Of a stretch of 64,000 nt of DNA, positions 51,191 through 58,948 are shown piece by piece (the first letter of the stretch is position 1; each line of letters opens with the position of its first letter). Location: the NCBI RefSeq assembly GCF_000737195.2, contig NZ_JALM01000053.1:26373-90372 (forward strand), given 5' to 3'. The notes under the pieces are model-generated. The model saw nothing but the letters and a program-made list of their open reading frames with translations. It searched no databases and was not told where the DNA came from. Origin of the DNA: Sciscionella sediminilitoris. Its GTDB lineage: Bacteria > Actinomycetota > Actinomycetes > Mycobacteriales > Pseudonocardiaceae. A program made the position numbers and the translations under genes.

Positions 51191-52194
51191 TGAGTGAATC
51201 GCTGACCATCGAGGTGGATGGCGTGGAGGTGGCCATCTCGCACCCGGACAAGGTGTTCTTCGGCGAACGCGGGGAGACCAAGCTCGATCTGGTGCGCTAC
51301 TACCAGGCGGTGGCGGAACCGCTGCTGCGGACGGTGCGCGGCAGGCCACTGCTGCTGGAACGCTACCCGAACGGGGCAGGCGGGAAGTCCTGGTTCCAGA
51401 AACGGGTCCCGAAGTCCACTCCGCCCTGGTTGCAGACCACCGAGGTGGCCACGCCGAACGGAACCACCAGTGATGCCCTTGTGGCCGCGGACCTCGCGCA
51501 CGTGCTGTGGGCGGTGAACCTGGGCTGCCTCGGATTCCACGTGTGGCCCTACCACGCGGACAGCCCGGAGATCACCGACGAACTGCGGATCGACCTGGAT
51601 CCCTCACCAGGGGTCGGCTACGCCGAGGTGTGCGAGGCCGCGGTGCGCACCAGGGAACTGCTCGCCGAACTCGGGGTCGAGGTGCTGCTCAAGACCTCGG
51701 GATCGCGCGGACTGCACCTGTATGTGGCGCTGGAGCCGCGCTGGGACGGTTACCAGGTGCGTGCCGCGGCGGTCGCGCTCGCCCGGGAACTCGAACGCCG
51801 CCACTCGGACCTGATCACGGCGAAGTGGTGGAAAGAGGAACGCGGGAAGCGGGTCTTCGTGGACTTCAACCAGAACGCGCCGCACAAGACGGTGTTCGGT
51901 GCGTGGTGCGTGCGTCCCAAGGCCGGTGCGCCCGTCTCCACCCCGATCCGCTGGGCGGAACTGGATTCGGTCACCCCGGAGACGCTGACCATCGCCACGG
52001 TTCCGGGCAGGCTCGCCGAGCAGGGGGATCCGTGGCAGCAGCGCGATCCACAGTCGATCGAGGTGCTGCTGGAGTGGTCCGAACGGGACCTCGCGGACGG
52101 ATTGATGGACGCGCCCTGGCCTCCGGTCTACCCCAAGATGCCGAACGAACCGCCCCGGGTCGCACCGAGCAGGGCGAAACAGGAAGCCGACTGA
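51190..52194 (+). CDS. LigD-type polymerase domain protein (PolDom/primase-like)
   Basis: 334-residue archaeo-eukaryotic-primase-type polymerase equivalent to the LigD polymerase domain, free-standing. The core has GLGFHVWPYHADSPEITDELRIDLDPSPG, whose paired aspartates bind metal, LLKTSGSRGLHLYVALEP, and NQNAPHKTVFGAWCVRPKAGAPVSTPIRWAEL. Such enzymes fill short gaps and add ribonucleotides. With LigC it gives a two-gene gap-fill/seal unit. No Ku gene or nuclease domain is nearby, so classical end joining is not demonstrated. Confidence 0.93.
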   Translation: MSESLTIEVDGVEVAISHPDKVFFGERGETKLDLVRYYQAVAEPLLRTVRGRPLLLERYPNGAGGKSWFQKRVPKSTPPWLQTTEVATPNGTTSDALVAADLAHVLWAVNLGCLGFHVWPYHADSPEITDELRIDLDPSPGVGYAEVCEAAVRTRELLAELGVEVLLKTSGSRGLHLYVALEPRWDGYQVRAAAVALARELERRHSDLITAKWWKEERGKRVFVDFNQNAPHKTVFGAWCVRPKAGAPVSTPIRWAELDSVTPETLTIATVPGRLAEQGDPWQQRDPQSIEVLLEWSERDLADGLMDAPWPPVYPKMPNEPPRVAPSRAKQEAD

Positions 52195-52198
52195 CCGT

Positions 52199-52894
52199 TC
52201 AGATACGCGGCCACCGCTCGAGCAGGCCGCGGTCCCCGTCGACGTGCAGGTCCAGCGGATCGATCCGGTGCCACAGCGCGAGCAGCAGCTCCGACGCGGT
52301 ACCGCGCATCCTGGTGACGGGGCCGGGGCGCGGCAGGTCCTTGCTGATCGACAGGTCGAGGTCGGTGAGCTCGAGGGTGATGGTCGCATCGGCGGCCAGC
52401 TCCGGGTGCACGGCGAGCCCGGTCGCGGTGAAGGCGTCGAAGTACTCCTCGATTCCGTCCCTGGCCAGCTCGGCGTGAATCGGCGCGGGCTCCGCGGTCC
52501 CGGTCGTCGCGGCATCCCAGCGGTGCACGGCGAACTCCTGGGCGCAGCGGCGGATCCAGAAGATCGCGGTGTCCGGGGACGTGGACCAGTTGGGCACCGG
52601 ATCGTCCGCCGTGGCGGCACGCAGGGTGCCCAGCAGCGAATCGAGTGCGCCGTCCCAGTCCCCGGCGGCCTCGGCGGGAGTGACCGTGGGAAGCGGGGTG
52701 GTCATCGTGCTGGTTCCGGCGAACACTGCGGGCATCCAGTGCGCGAAGGCGGTGGTGTGGGCGAGCAGGTCCGCCCCGGACCATTCGGGGCAGCTGCGCA
52801 CGGTCGCCTCCGGGGCGGCGCGGCACAGTCGCCCGATCTCGTGCCCGTCCCGTGCCGCATGCTCCAGAAGGGCCCCGTGGTCGAGAGTCAGCAC
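52199..52894 (-). CDS. Maleylpyruvate isomerase-family (mycothiol-dependent type) protein
   Basis: 231-residue protein with an N-terminal DinB-like four-helix part (CPEWSGADLLAHTTAFAHWM, metal-binding candidates) and a C-terminal MDMPI domain (WIRRCAQEFAVHRWDAATTG ... GTASELLLALWHRIDPLDLHVDGD). Related proteins use mycothiol as a cofactor for isomerisation or conjugation. The histidine pattern needed for metal binding is partly visible. Convergent with the polymerase gene, 4 nt apart. GTG start at 52894 without a clear ribosome-binding site. Confidence 0.8.
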   Translation of the reverse strand: MLTLDHGALLEHAARDGHEIGRLCRAAPEATVRSCPEWSGADLLAHTTAFAHWMPAVFAGTSTMTTPLPTVTPAEAAGDWDGALDSLLGTLRAATADDPVPNWSTSPDTAIFWIRRCAQEFAVHRWDAATTGTAEPAPIHAELARDGIEEYFDAFTATGLAVHPELAADATITLELTDLDLSISKDLPRPGPVTRMRGTASELLLALWHRIDPLDLHVDGDRGLLERWPRI

Positions 52895-52947
52895 CTATCG
52901 CACCCCGCATCCGTTGTGTGCCTTACTGTCCGGTCAGCCTAACGGGT

Positions 52948-53676
52948 TCATCCGGGCCGTGCGGCGAGAAACACGAATTCACGGCCGGGGCGATCCGGCG
53001 CATCGCGGACCTCGTCGACCCGGAATCCGTTCGCTCGCAGTGATTCCGCCACTTCCTCGCGTTCCCGGAAACGCAGCGTGGAATCCGAGGTGAGTACCTC
53101 GCCGTCGGCGGCGAACACCCAATGCCAGCGCAACGTCACCAGCGGGCCGCGGATGTCGAGCAGTTCGACCCAGCTGCGCACCTCGCCGACCCCGGGGATC
53201 TCGGTGACCCGGTGGGAATCCGCGCGGTTCCACGCGCGCCAGCCGCGAAACGCCGGATCCCGGGTCTCGAACACGAGCCGTCCGCCCGGGCGCAGCGCGG
53301 CGTGCACGCCCCGCAGGCTCGCCGCCCACTCGGCCGGATCCGTGATCGCCTGGGCGACGTTCCCGGTCATGGTGGCGAGATCGGCGCGCATCGCTGGCAG
53401 GGTCGTCGCGTCCCCGTGCAGCCAGCGCACCGCGTCCGCACCCGGTTTCGCGCGGGCGACCCGCAGCGAGGCCGCGGCCGGATCGACCCCGGTGACCGTA
53501 TGGCCGCGTGCGGTGAGCAGCAGCGCCAGAGTGCCGGTGCCGCAACCGATGTCGAGCACGGTGTGTGCCGCGAATTCCTCGGCCATGGCGAGATAGGCGG
53601 CCAGGTCCGCGCGATCGGCTTCGAGCGCGTCGTAGATCGCCGCGAGCCGGGGGTGCTCGAAAATCGGGTCGGCCAT
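52948..53676 (-). CDS. SAM-dependent class I methyltransferase
   Basis: 242-residue methyltransferase. Motif I is VLDIGCGTGTLALLL, followed by the acidic strand-2 end VTGVDPAAASL and the motif II/III region LRPGGRLVFETRDP. A C-terminal beta-rich lid (SWVELLDIRGPLVTLRWHWVF) is typical of small-molecule methyltransferases of this group. ATG 53676 has a TAGGCT hexamer 7 nt upstream and is preferred to a start at 53721. Substrate unknown. Confidence 0.87.
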   Translation of the reverse strand: MADPIFEHPRLAAIYDALEADRADLAAYLAMAEEFAAHTVLDIGCGTGTLALLLTARGHTVTGVDPAAASLRVARAKPGADAVRWLHGDATTLPAMRADLATMTGNVAQAITDPAEWAASLRGVHAALRPGGRLVFETRDPAFRGWRAWNRADSHRVTEIPGVGEVRSWVELLDIRGPLVTLRWHWVFAADGEVLTSDSTLRFREREEVAESLRANGFRVDEVRDAPDRPGREFVFLAARPG

Positions 53677-53683
53677 GGCGGCG

Positions 53684-53689
53684 AGCCTA
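53684..53689 (-). promoter_or_regulatory. -10 hexamer of leaderless methyltransferase gene
   Basis: TAGGCT on the minus strand, 7 nt before the ATG at 53676. Confidence 0.5.
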
Positions 53690-53729
53690 GGCCTTCCGGC
53701 GTGGACCACCCTGTGGTTCACTCCGGTGC

Positions 53730-54308
53730 GTGCTTGTCACCAGGACGTTTCTGCAGCAGCTCGCTCCGGCCGACATCGTTCCCGCGGTGGTCCCGGAGGA
53801 ACCGGTGGAGATCACCCGTGTCGAGGTGCCCGCCCCGGAGTTCAGCAGGTTCCTCTATGCCACGGTCGGCGGGGCGCACTACTGGACCGACCGGCTGGAC
53901 TGGTCCTGGCAGCGCTGGCAGGACTGGGTCACCCAGCCGGGATTCGAGAGCTGGGTGTGCTGGTCCGGCGGCGCGCCCGCGGGATATGCCGAGCTGCTGG
54001 GCTCACCGGGGGAACAGGGCACCGAGGTGGAGCTGGCGTATTTCGGCCTGCTTCCCGCGTTCACCGGCCGTGGGCTCGGCGGCCACCTGCTGACCACGGC
54101 GCTGCGCAGGGCGTGGTCGCTGTCCGGACGGCATCCGGATTTCCCGCCGGTGTCCCGGGTCTGGCTGCACACCTGCACGCTGGACGGGGAGCGTGCGCTG
54201 CCCAACTACAAGGCGCGCGGTCTGCATCCCTACCGCAGCGAGCAGTACGAGCGGGAACTCACCCTGCCGACCGGTCCGTGGCCGGGTGCCTTTCCCGGCG
54301 GGGACTGA
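53730..54308 (+). CDS. GNAT-family N-acetyltransferase
   Basis: 192-residue acetyltransferase. The acetyl-CoA site reads VELAYFGLLPAFTGRGLGGHLLTTALRRAW, with the R/G-x-x-G-x-G/A pattern. The N-terminal half with YWTDRLDWSWQRWQDWV and the C-terminal LHTCTLDGERALPNYKARGLHPYRSEQ are as in uncharacterised actinobacterial members. GTG 53730 has no Shine-Dalgarno; TTCACT 7 nt upstream would be a weak leaderless -10. Divergent from the methyltransferase. Substrate unknown. Confidence 0.82.
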   Translation: MLVTRTFLQQLAPADIVPAVVPEEPVEITRVEVPAPEFSRFLYATVGGAHYWTDRLDWSWQRWQDWVTQPGFESWVCWSGGAPAGYAELLGSPGEQGTEVELAYFGLLPAFTGRGLGGHLLTTALRRAWSLSGRHPDFPPVSRVWLHTCTLDGERALPNYKARGLHPYRSEQYERELTLPTGPWPGAFPGGD

Positions 54309-54325
54309 ACCGGCATGCTGGTGCG

Positions 54326-55060
54326 GTGACGACAACGGATATCCGTCTCGCGGCCGAGCTGGCGGGCCAGGCGGGGCAGCGGCTGCTCGGACTGCGCGCC
54401 GAGTCCGGACTGACCGGAGCGGAACTCGGCAAGAAGGGGGACGCGCTGGCGAACGATTTCCTGCTCGAGCGGCTGGCCGGACAGCGGGGCGCGGACACGG
54501 TGCTCTCCGAGGAGGCCAAGGACGACAGGGCGCGGCTGGCCGCGGAGCGGGTGTGGATCGTGGATCCGCTGGACGGGACGAAGGAGTACGCCAAGGGCCG
54601 TTCGGACTGGGCGGTCCATGTCGCCCTCTGGGAGGCGGGCGCGGGTATCACCGCGGCCGCGGTCGCCCAGCCCGATCTGGACACGGTGCACGCCAGCGGG
54701 CAGTCCGCGAGCGCGGCCGAGCCGCCCGCGGTGCCGCGGATCCTGGTCAGCGCGAGCCGTCCGCCGGAGTTCGCCGATGCGGTGGCCCGCGAGGTGGGCG
54801 GTGCGCTGGTGCCGATGGGCTCGGCGGGCGCGAAGACGATGGCGGTGCTGCGCGGGGAGGCGGAGATCTACGTGCACGCGGGCGGGCAGTGGGAATGGGA
54901 CTCGGCCGCCCCGGTCGGGGTGGCGCTCGCCGCGGGGCTGCACGCCTCGCGGATCGACGGCGCGCCGCTGCGCTACAACCGCGAGGATCCGTATCTGCCC
55001 GATCTCGTGGTGTGCCGCCCGGAGTTCGCCGGGCGAGTGCTCGCCGCGATCGGCGCCTAG
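54326..55060 (+). CDS. cysQ: CysQ/inositol-monophosphatase-family phosphatase
   Basis: 244-residue lithium-sensitive-type phosphatase, likely 3'(2'),5'-bisphosphate nucleotidase removing PAP from sulfate assimilation. Metal-binding motifs: EEAKDDRARL (glutamate), WIVDPLDGTKEYAKGRSDWAVHVAL, and WEWDSAAPVGVALAAGLHASRIDGAPLRYN. GTG 54326 was chosen because the family begins TDIRLAAELAGQAGQRLL; the upstream frame is a shadow of the GNAT gene. Inositol monophosphatase activity is an alternative. Confidence 0.86.
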   Translation: MTTTDIRLAAELAGQAGQRLLGLRAESGLTGAELGKKGDALANDFLLERLAGQRGADTVLSEEAKDDRARLAAERVWIVDPLDGTKEYAKGRSDWAVHVALWEAGAGITAAAVAQPDLDTVHASGQSASAAEPPAVPRILVSASRPPEFADAVAREVGGALVPMGSAGAKTMAVLRGEAEIYVHAGGQWEWDSAAPVGVALAAGLHASRIDGAPLRYNREDPYLPDLVVCRPEFAGRVLAAIGA

Positions 55061-55073
55061 CCGGGCAGCGGAC

Positions 55074-55640
55074 CTAGAAGACCGCGACCTGGGCGCCGCG
55101 GTCGAGCTCCTTGTAGTACCGCGCGGAGTCCTGCGGGGAGAGGTGCACGCAGCCGTGCGAGGTGGACACCAGGCTGCCCTGGTGGAAGGCGATGCCTCCG
55201 GCGGCGAAGAACACCGCGTTCTGCATCGGCTCGCCGAATTCGCCGCTGACGTGGTCGGCGTCCTTGTACTGCACGCGGAACACGCCCTTCGGGGTGGCCA
55301 CGGAGTCCGCGGCGCCCTGGGTACCCGGCATCACCGGAACCGGGCCGTAGGTGATCTTGCCGTCGTGCTGCAGCCAGCTGATGCGCAGCCGCTCGTCCAC
55401 GCAGGCGGCCGCGGTCGCCGGGCAACGGTTGGCCACCGCCGGATTGGGCACGGCCTGTGGTTTGGGGGCGGGCTTCGCCTGGGCCTCGGGTTCGGGGTGG
55501 TCCGCGGCCACGTTCTGGGGCGCCTCGGCCTCCGTCGAACCACTCGGCACCTGCGTGATCACCCAGACGGTCAGCGCGGTCAGCACCACCACGGCCGCGA
55601 TCCACGCCGTTCTGACCGGCTTCTCCAGCACCGTACGCAA
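55074..55640 (-). CDS. L,D-transpeptidase (YkuD domain)
   Basis: 188-residue membrane-anchored cell-wall enzyme forming 3-3 peptidoglycan cross-links or related bonds. One N-terminal transmembrane helix (about 11-31) is followed by a Pro/Ala-rich spacer (about 32-70). The YkuD domain ends AFHQGSLVSTSHGCVHLSPQDSARYY with catalytic H162 and C164. It is shorter than two-domain mycobacterial Ldt proteins and lacks their Ig-like domains. Start TTG 55640 has GAGGTGG about nine bases upstream; GTG 55631 is possible. Confidence 0.9.
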   Translation of the reverse strand: MRTVLEKPVRTAWIAAVVVLTALTVWVITQVPSGSTEAEAPQNVAADHPEPEAQAKPAPKPQAVPNPAVANRCPATAAACVDERLRISWLQHDGKITYGPVPVMPGTQGAADSVATPKGVFRVQYKDADHVSGEFGEPMQNAVFFAAGGIAFHQGSLVSTSHGCVHLSPQDSARYYKELDRGAQVAVF

Positions 55641-55794
55641 ATCAGTTCACCACCTCTGCCGTGTCGAATGTACCGCGCGCGCCTGGGTTACCCCGGATGT
55701 GGCCGTGATCGAGGACACCGCACAGCGTCATTGACCGGGATGTGGGCGTAACCGGATGCTCATAGCGTAACGAACCGATGACGGGGAGGTCCGG

Positions 55795-57312
55795 TTGTCT
55801 GAGAATGGTCCGCGGACGAGCACGGAATTCCTGCTCGACTGCTTCGCCCAGTACGGGAACGAGATCGCCTTCGTGCACGGCGGGGACGCCGTCGGATACC
55901 GGGACCTGACCGAGCGGGTCTACCGGTTCGCGCGGGCGCTCGAGGGCCTGGGGGCGCGCGCCGGGGAGCGGATCGTGCTGCTCGGCGCGAACTCGGTGCG
56001 GATGCGCGTCACCCGGCTCGCGGCGAATCTGCTCGGCTGCACGATCAGTGAGCTCTACGCCGGACTGGCCCCGGAGGCGAAGGCGCGGATCGTGGCGGAC
56101 CTCGAGGCCCGGTTCCTCGTCGTGGACGCCGGATTCGGCGCGGAGGCCGGGCGGGTGCTGGAGCACGTCTCGGTGGAGGTGCTCGGTCTGGGGGAACCGC
56201 TCGGCACGGACCTGTGCGCGCTCGCGGCCGCCGAATCGGCCGAACCGCTCGGCTCCCGGGCCCGCCCGGAGGACATCCAGCAGATCCGGCACACCGGGGG
56301 AACGACGGGGCACCCCAAGGGAATCTGCTACCGGTTCGACAACTGGCAGCCACCGGGCGAGGTGCTCGTCGAGCAGGAGGACGAGCCGTACACCCCGCGC
56401 CAGCTGGTGTGCACCACGCTCGCGCACGCGGCGGGCGGGCTCGCCGACCGGACCCTGTCCGAGGGAGGCGTCGTCTTCGCACACGACGGCTTCGACGCGG
56501 GCGAGGTGCTGGCGACGATCGAGCGCGAGCGGATCACCGATCTGTTCCTGCTTCCGCCGCTGATCTACCGGCTGCTCGATCACCCCGATATCGGGCGCAC
56601 CGACCTGTCCAGCCTGCGCCGGATCCTGTACGGCGGCTGCAAGGCGGACCCGACGAGGATGGCCGCCGCGGTGCGGGTGTTCGGGCCGGTCTTCACGCAG
56701 TTCTACGGGCAGACCGAGGCCGGACTGGTCAGCATGCTCGGCAAGGAGGAACACACCAGGCCCGAGCTGCTGGCCACCGCGGGCAAGGTGTCCGCGGACG
56801 TCGAGCTGCGGATCCTGGACGAACGGCAGAACCCGGTGCCCGAAGGGAAACGCGGCGAGCTGTGGGTGCGCACCGGGCACGAGATGGCCGGGTACTGGCG
56901 GAACCCGGAGCTGACCGCGCAGACCATCGTGGACGGCTGGGTGCGCACCGGGGACGTCGGTTATCTCGACGCCGAGGGGTATCTGCACGTGGTCGACCGG
57001 GTCAAGGACATGATCGTCGTGGTCGGCGGGCACGTGTACTGCAGCGAGATCGAGAGCCTGCTGCTCTCCAGTCCCGGCGTGCGCGCGGCCACCGTGTTCG
57101 GCACCCCGGATCCGGACGGCGCGGAACTGGTCAACGCCGCCGTGGTCGCCGATGAGCAGGTGTCCGGGGACGAGCTCATCGAGCTCGTAGTGCGGCACAA
57201 GGGCACGATGTACCGCCCGGCCAGGGTGCGGTTGCTCGACGAGATTCCGCTCACCGACGTCGGCAAGCCGGACAAGAACGCGCTCCGCGAACAGCTGTTG
57301 ACCTCAACATAG
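55795..57312 (+). CDS. AMP-dependent acyl-CoA synthetase/ligase
   Basis: 505-residue adenylate-forming ligase. Phosphate loop IRHTGGTTGHPKG, adenine motif FTQFYGQTEAG, WVRTGDVGYLDAEGYLHVVDRVKDMIVVVGG hinge motif, and the catalytic lysine in LTDVGKPDKNAL. Full-length, unlike the ligase in the bioY operon. It activates an unknown carboxylic acid. The TTG start at 55795 has an excellent GGGGAGG site about six bases upstream. The next gene, an F420-type oxidoreductase, starts 22 nt later from its own promoter. Confidence 0.9.
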   Translation: MSENGPRTSTEFLLDCFAQYGNEIAFVHGGDAVGYRDLTERVYRFARALEGLGARAGERIVLLGANSVRMRVTRLAANLLGCTISELYAGLAPEAKARIVADLEARFLVVDAGFGAEAGRVLEHVSVEVLGLGEPLGTDLCALAAAESAEPLGSRARPEDIQQIRHTGGTTGHPKGICYRFDNWQPPGEVLVEQEDEPYTPRQLVCTTLAHAAGGLADRTLSEGGVVFAHDGFDAGEVLATIERERITDLFLLPPLIYRLLDHPDIGRTDLSSLRRILYGGCKADPTRMAAAVRVFGPVFTQFYGQTEAGLVSMLGKEEHTRPELLATAGKVSADVELRILDERQNPVPEGKRGELWVRTGHEMAGYWRNPELTAQTIVDGWVRTGDVGYLDAEGYLHVVDRVKDMIVVVGGHVYCSEIESLLLSSPGVRAATVFGTPDPDGAELVNAAVVADEQVSGDELIELVVRHKGTMYRPARVRLLDEIPLTDVGKPDKNALREQLLTST

Positions 57313-57322
57313 GTTCAGGTTC

Positions 57323-57328
57323 TACGGT
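57323..57328 (+). promoter_or_regulatory. -10 hexamer of leaderless LLM oxidoreductase gene
   Basis: TACGGT, 6 nt before the ATG at 57335. TTGACC at 57298-57303 could be a -35, with a rather long 19-nt spacer, inside the end of the ligase gene. Confidence 0.45.
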
Positions 57329-57334
57329 GCGGTC

Positions 57335-58132
57335 ATGACACGTTCCGAGCTCGCAAGCATGATCGACACCGCCGACCGGGACAGCGCCCGCGCGGACGCG
57401 GCGCGCCTGGAGGAACTCGGCTACGGGACCATCTGGGTCAGCGGCGGGCAGCTGCAGGCCGGACTGGAACCGCTCACCCGGCTGCTCGAGGCGACCGAAC
57501 GGATCCGGGTCGGCAGCGCGGTGGCCATGGTGGAACTGCATCCGGCGGCCGCGCTCGCCGAGCGGTACGCCGCGGCCCCGGACCGCATGGTGGCGGGCAT
57601 CGGCGGTGGGCACGGCCCGCATCCGCTGCGCACGCTGAACGCCTACCTGGACGAGCTGGACGGCACCGCGCCGGTCCCGGAGCGGGACCGGATCCTCGCC
57701 GCGCTCGGGCCACGCAAGCTGGACCTGGCCGCGCGGCGCTCCGCGGGTGCGCTCACCACGTTGAACACCCCCGAGTACACCGCATGGGCACGGGACCGGC
57801 TCGGCACCGGCGCCACGCTCATCGTGCAGCAGCTCGCCGCGATCGGGCTCGAACCGGACCAGGCACGGGAACGGGCGCGCGAACCGCTGCGGTTCCTGTC
57901 CGGGATCACCGGATACCCGGAGAACTTCGCGCGCATGGGATTCACCGAACGCGAGATCACCGGGCTCGAGGACAGCCTGGTCGATCGCCTGGTCGCGCAC
58001 GGGGACGTGGACACGGTGGCCGAACGGATGCGCGCGCACCTGGACGCGGGCGCGGACCAGGTCATATACAGCGGACTCGGCCCCGATCCCGAGCGGCACG
58101 AGCACTGGCGGCAGCTGATCGAGCGGCTGTAG
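57335..58132 (+). CDS. LLM-class F420-dependent oxidoreductase (TIGR03620-like)
   Basis: 265-residue luciferase-like flavin/F420 oxidoreductase. It has the strand/helix pattern of the bacterial luciferase barrel: ARLEELGYGTIWVSGG, RIRVGSAVAMVELHPAAALAERYAAAPDRMVAGIGGGH, and C-terminal GDVDTVAERMRAHLDAGADQVIYSGLG. Actinobacterial relatives use coenzyme F420; cofactor and substrate are not proven by sequence. Slightly shorter than typical (about 280-300). Confidence 0.86.
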   Translation: MTRSELASMIDTADRDSARADAARLEELGYGTIWVSGGQLQAGLEPLTRLLEATERIRVGSAVAMVELHPAAALAERYAAAPDRMVAGIGGGHGPHPLRTLNAYLDELDGTAPVPERDRILAALGPRKLDLAARRSAGALTTLNTPEYTAWARDRLGTGATLIVQQLAAIGLEPDQARERAREPLRFLSGITGYPENFARMGFTEREITGLEDSLVDRLVAHGDVDTVAERMRAHLDAGADQVIYSGLGPDPERHEHWRQLIERL

Positions 58133-58192
58133 GAATCACCTCGGGGCTACGGGGCGCCAGCGGCCGATCACCGGTCGGGAATACTGACCGGC

Positions 58193-58948
58193 ATGCACTT
58201 CCTCGGCCACTCCACGATCAGGATGCGGCTCGGCGGTCACGTGGTGCTCAGCGATCCGGTGCTCACCGCGACCGTGGGCGGGCTCCGCAGGGTCATCCCG
58301 CCGCCGGATCCGCGGCTGTGGCGGGACGCGGAACTGGTGCTGATCTCGCACCTGCACGGGGATCACCTGCACCTGCCCTCGCTGCGGCTGCTCGATCCCG
58401 GCGTCCGGATCGTGGTCCCGCACGGCGCAGGGGAGTGGCTGCGGCACAAGGGCTTCCGCGCGGTCACCGAACTCGGGGTCGGCGAGCGGATCGAGCACGG
58501 CGGGCTCACCGTGACCGGGGTGCGCGCGGTGCACTCCGGTCACCGCTGGGGACCGCGGTGCACGGCGGGCCCGGACGCGCCCGCGCTCGGGCACCTGCTC
58601 GAGGCCGATGGGGAGCGGATCTACCTGGCCGGGGACACCGATCTGTATCCGGAGATGGCCGAGCTCGCCCCGGTGCACACCGCGGCGCTGCCGGTCTGGG
58701 GCTGGGGCCCGAACCTGGGACCGGGGCACCTGGATCCGGAACGCGCCGCGCGGGCCGCGGAGCTGCTGCGCGCCCGGTGCGCGGTCCCGGTGCACTGGGG
58801 CACGCTCGCGGTGCCACTGCTGGCCCGCACCGCGCGAATGCGCAGGCTGCTGGTGGATCCGCCGCGCCGGTTCGCCGCCGCGGTCGCCGAGGCGGGCCTG
58901 CGCACCAGGGTGCTGCTCACCGAGCCAGGTGCGGAGGTGGCCGGGTGA
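58193..58948 (+). CDS. Metallo-beta-lactamase-fold hydrolase
   Basis: 251-residue MBL-fold protein of the UlaG/NAPE-PLD-like branch. The metal-binding motif HxHxDH is in ISHLHGDHLHLPSL, followed by VHSGHRWGPR and YLAGDTDLYPEM, the third histidine and bridging aspartate. It starts MHFLGHSTIRMRLGGHVVLSDPVL, as normal for this group. AATACT seven bases before the ATG may be its -10. Substrate unknown; phosphoester or lactone hydrolysis is typical. The end overlaps the DedA fusion gene by 4 nt. Confidence 0.87.
   Translation: MHFLGHSTIRMRLGGHVVLSDPVLTATVGGLRRVIPPPDPRLWRDAELVLISHLHGDHLHLPSLRLLDPGVRIVVPHGAGEWLRHKGFRAVTELGVGERIEHGGLTVTGVRAVHSGHRWGPRCTAGPDAPALGHLLEADGERIYLAGDTDLYPEMAELAPVHTAALPVWGWGPNLGPGHLDPERAARAAELLRARCAVPVHWGTLAVPLLARTARMRRLLVDPPRRFAAAVAEAGLRTRVLLTEPGAEVAG

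Noticed and set aside
53675..54325. Long N-terminal extension of the CysQ-like frame
   Set aside because: It is a shadow of the GNAT gene in another frame, Arg/Gly/Ala-rich and without family similarity.
57784..58944. Long upstream extension of the DedA fusion frame
   Set aside because: It overlaps the LLM and metallo-beta-lactamase-fold genes in a different frame and shows only low-complexity Arg/Ala-rich sequence.
55795..58948. Ligase, LLM oxidoreductase and MBL-fold genes as a natural-product cluster
   Set aside because: The LLM gene, and probably the MBL gene, appear to have their own promoters, and no assembly-line, tailoring or export genes accompany them; a joint pathway cannot be supported.
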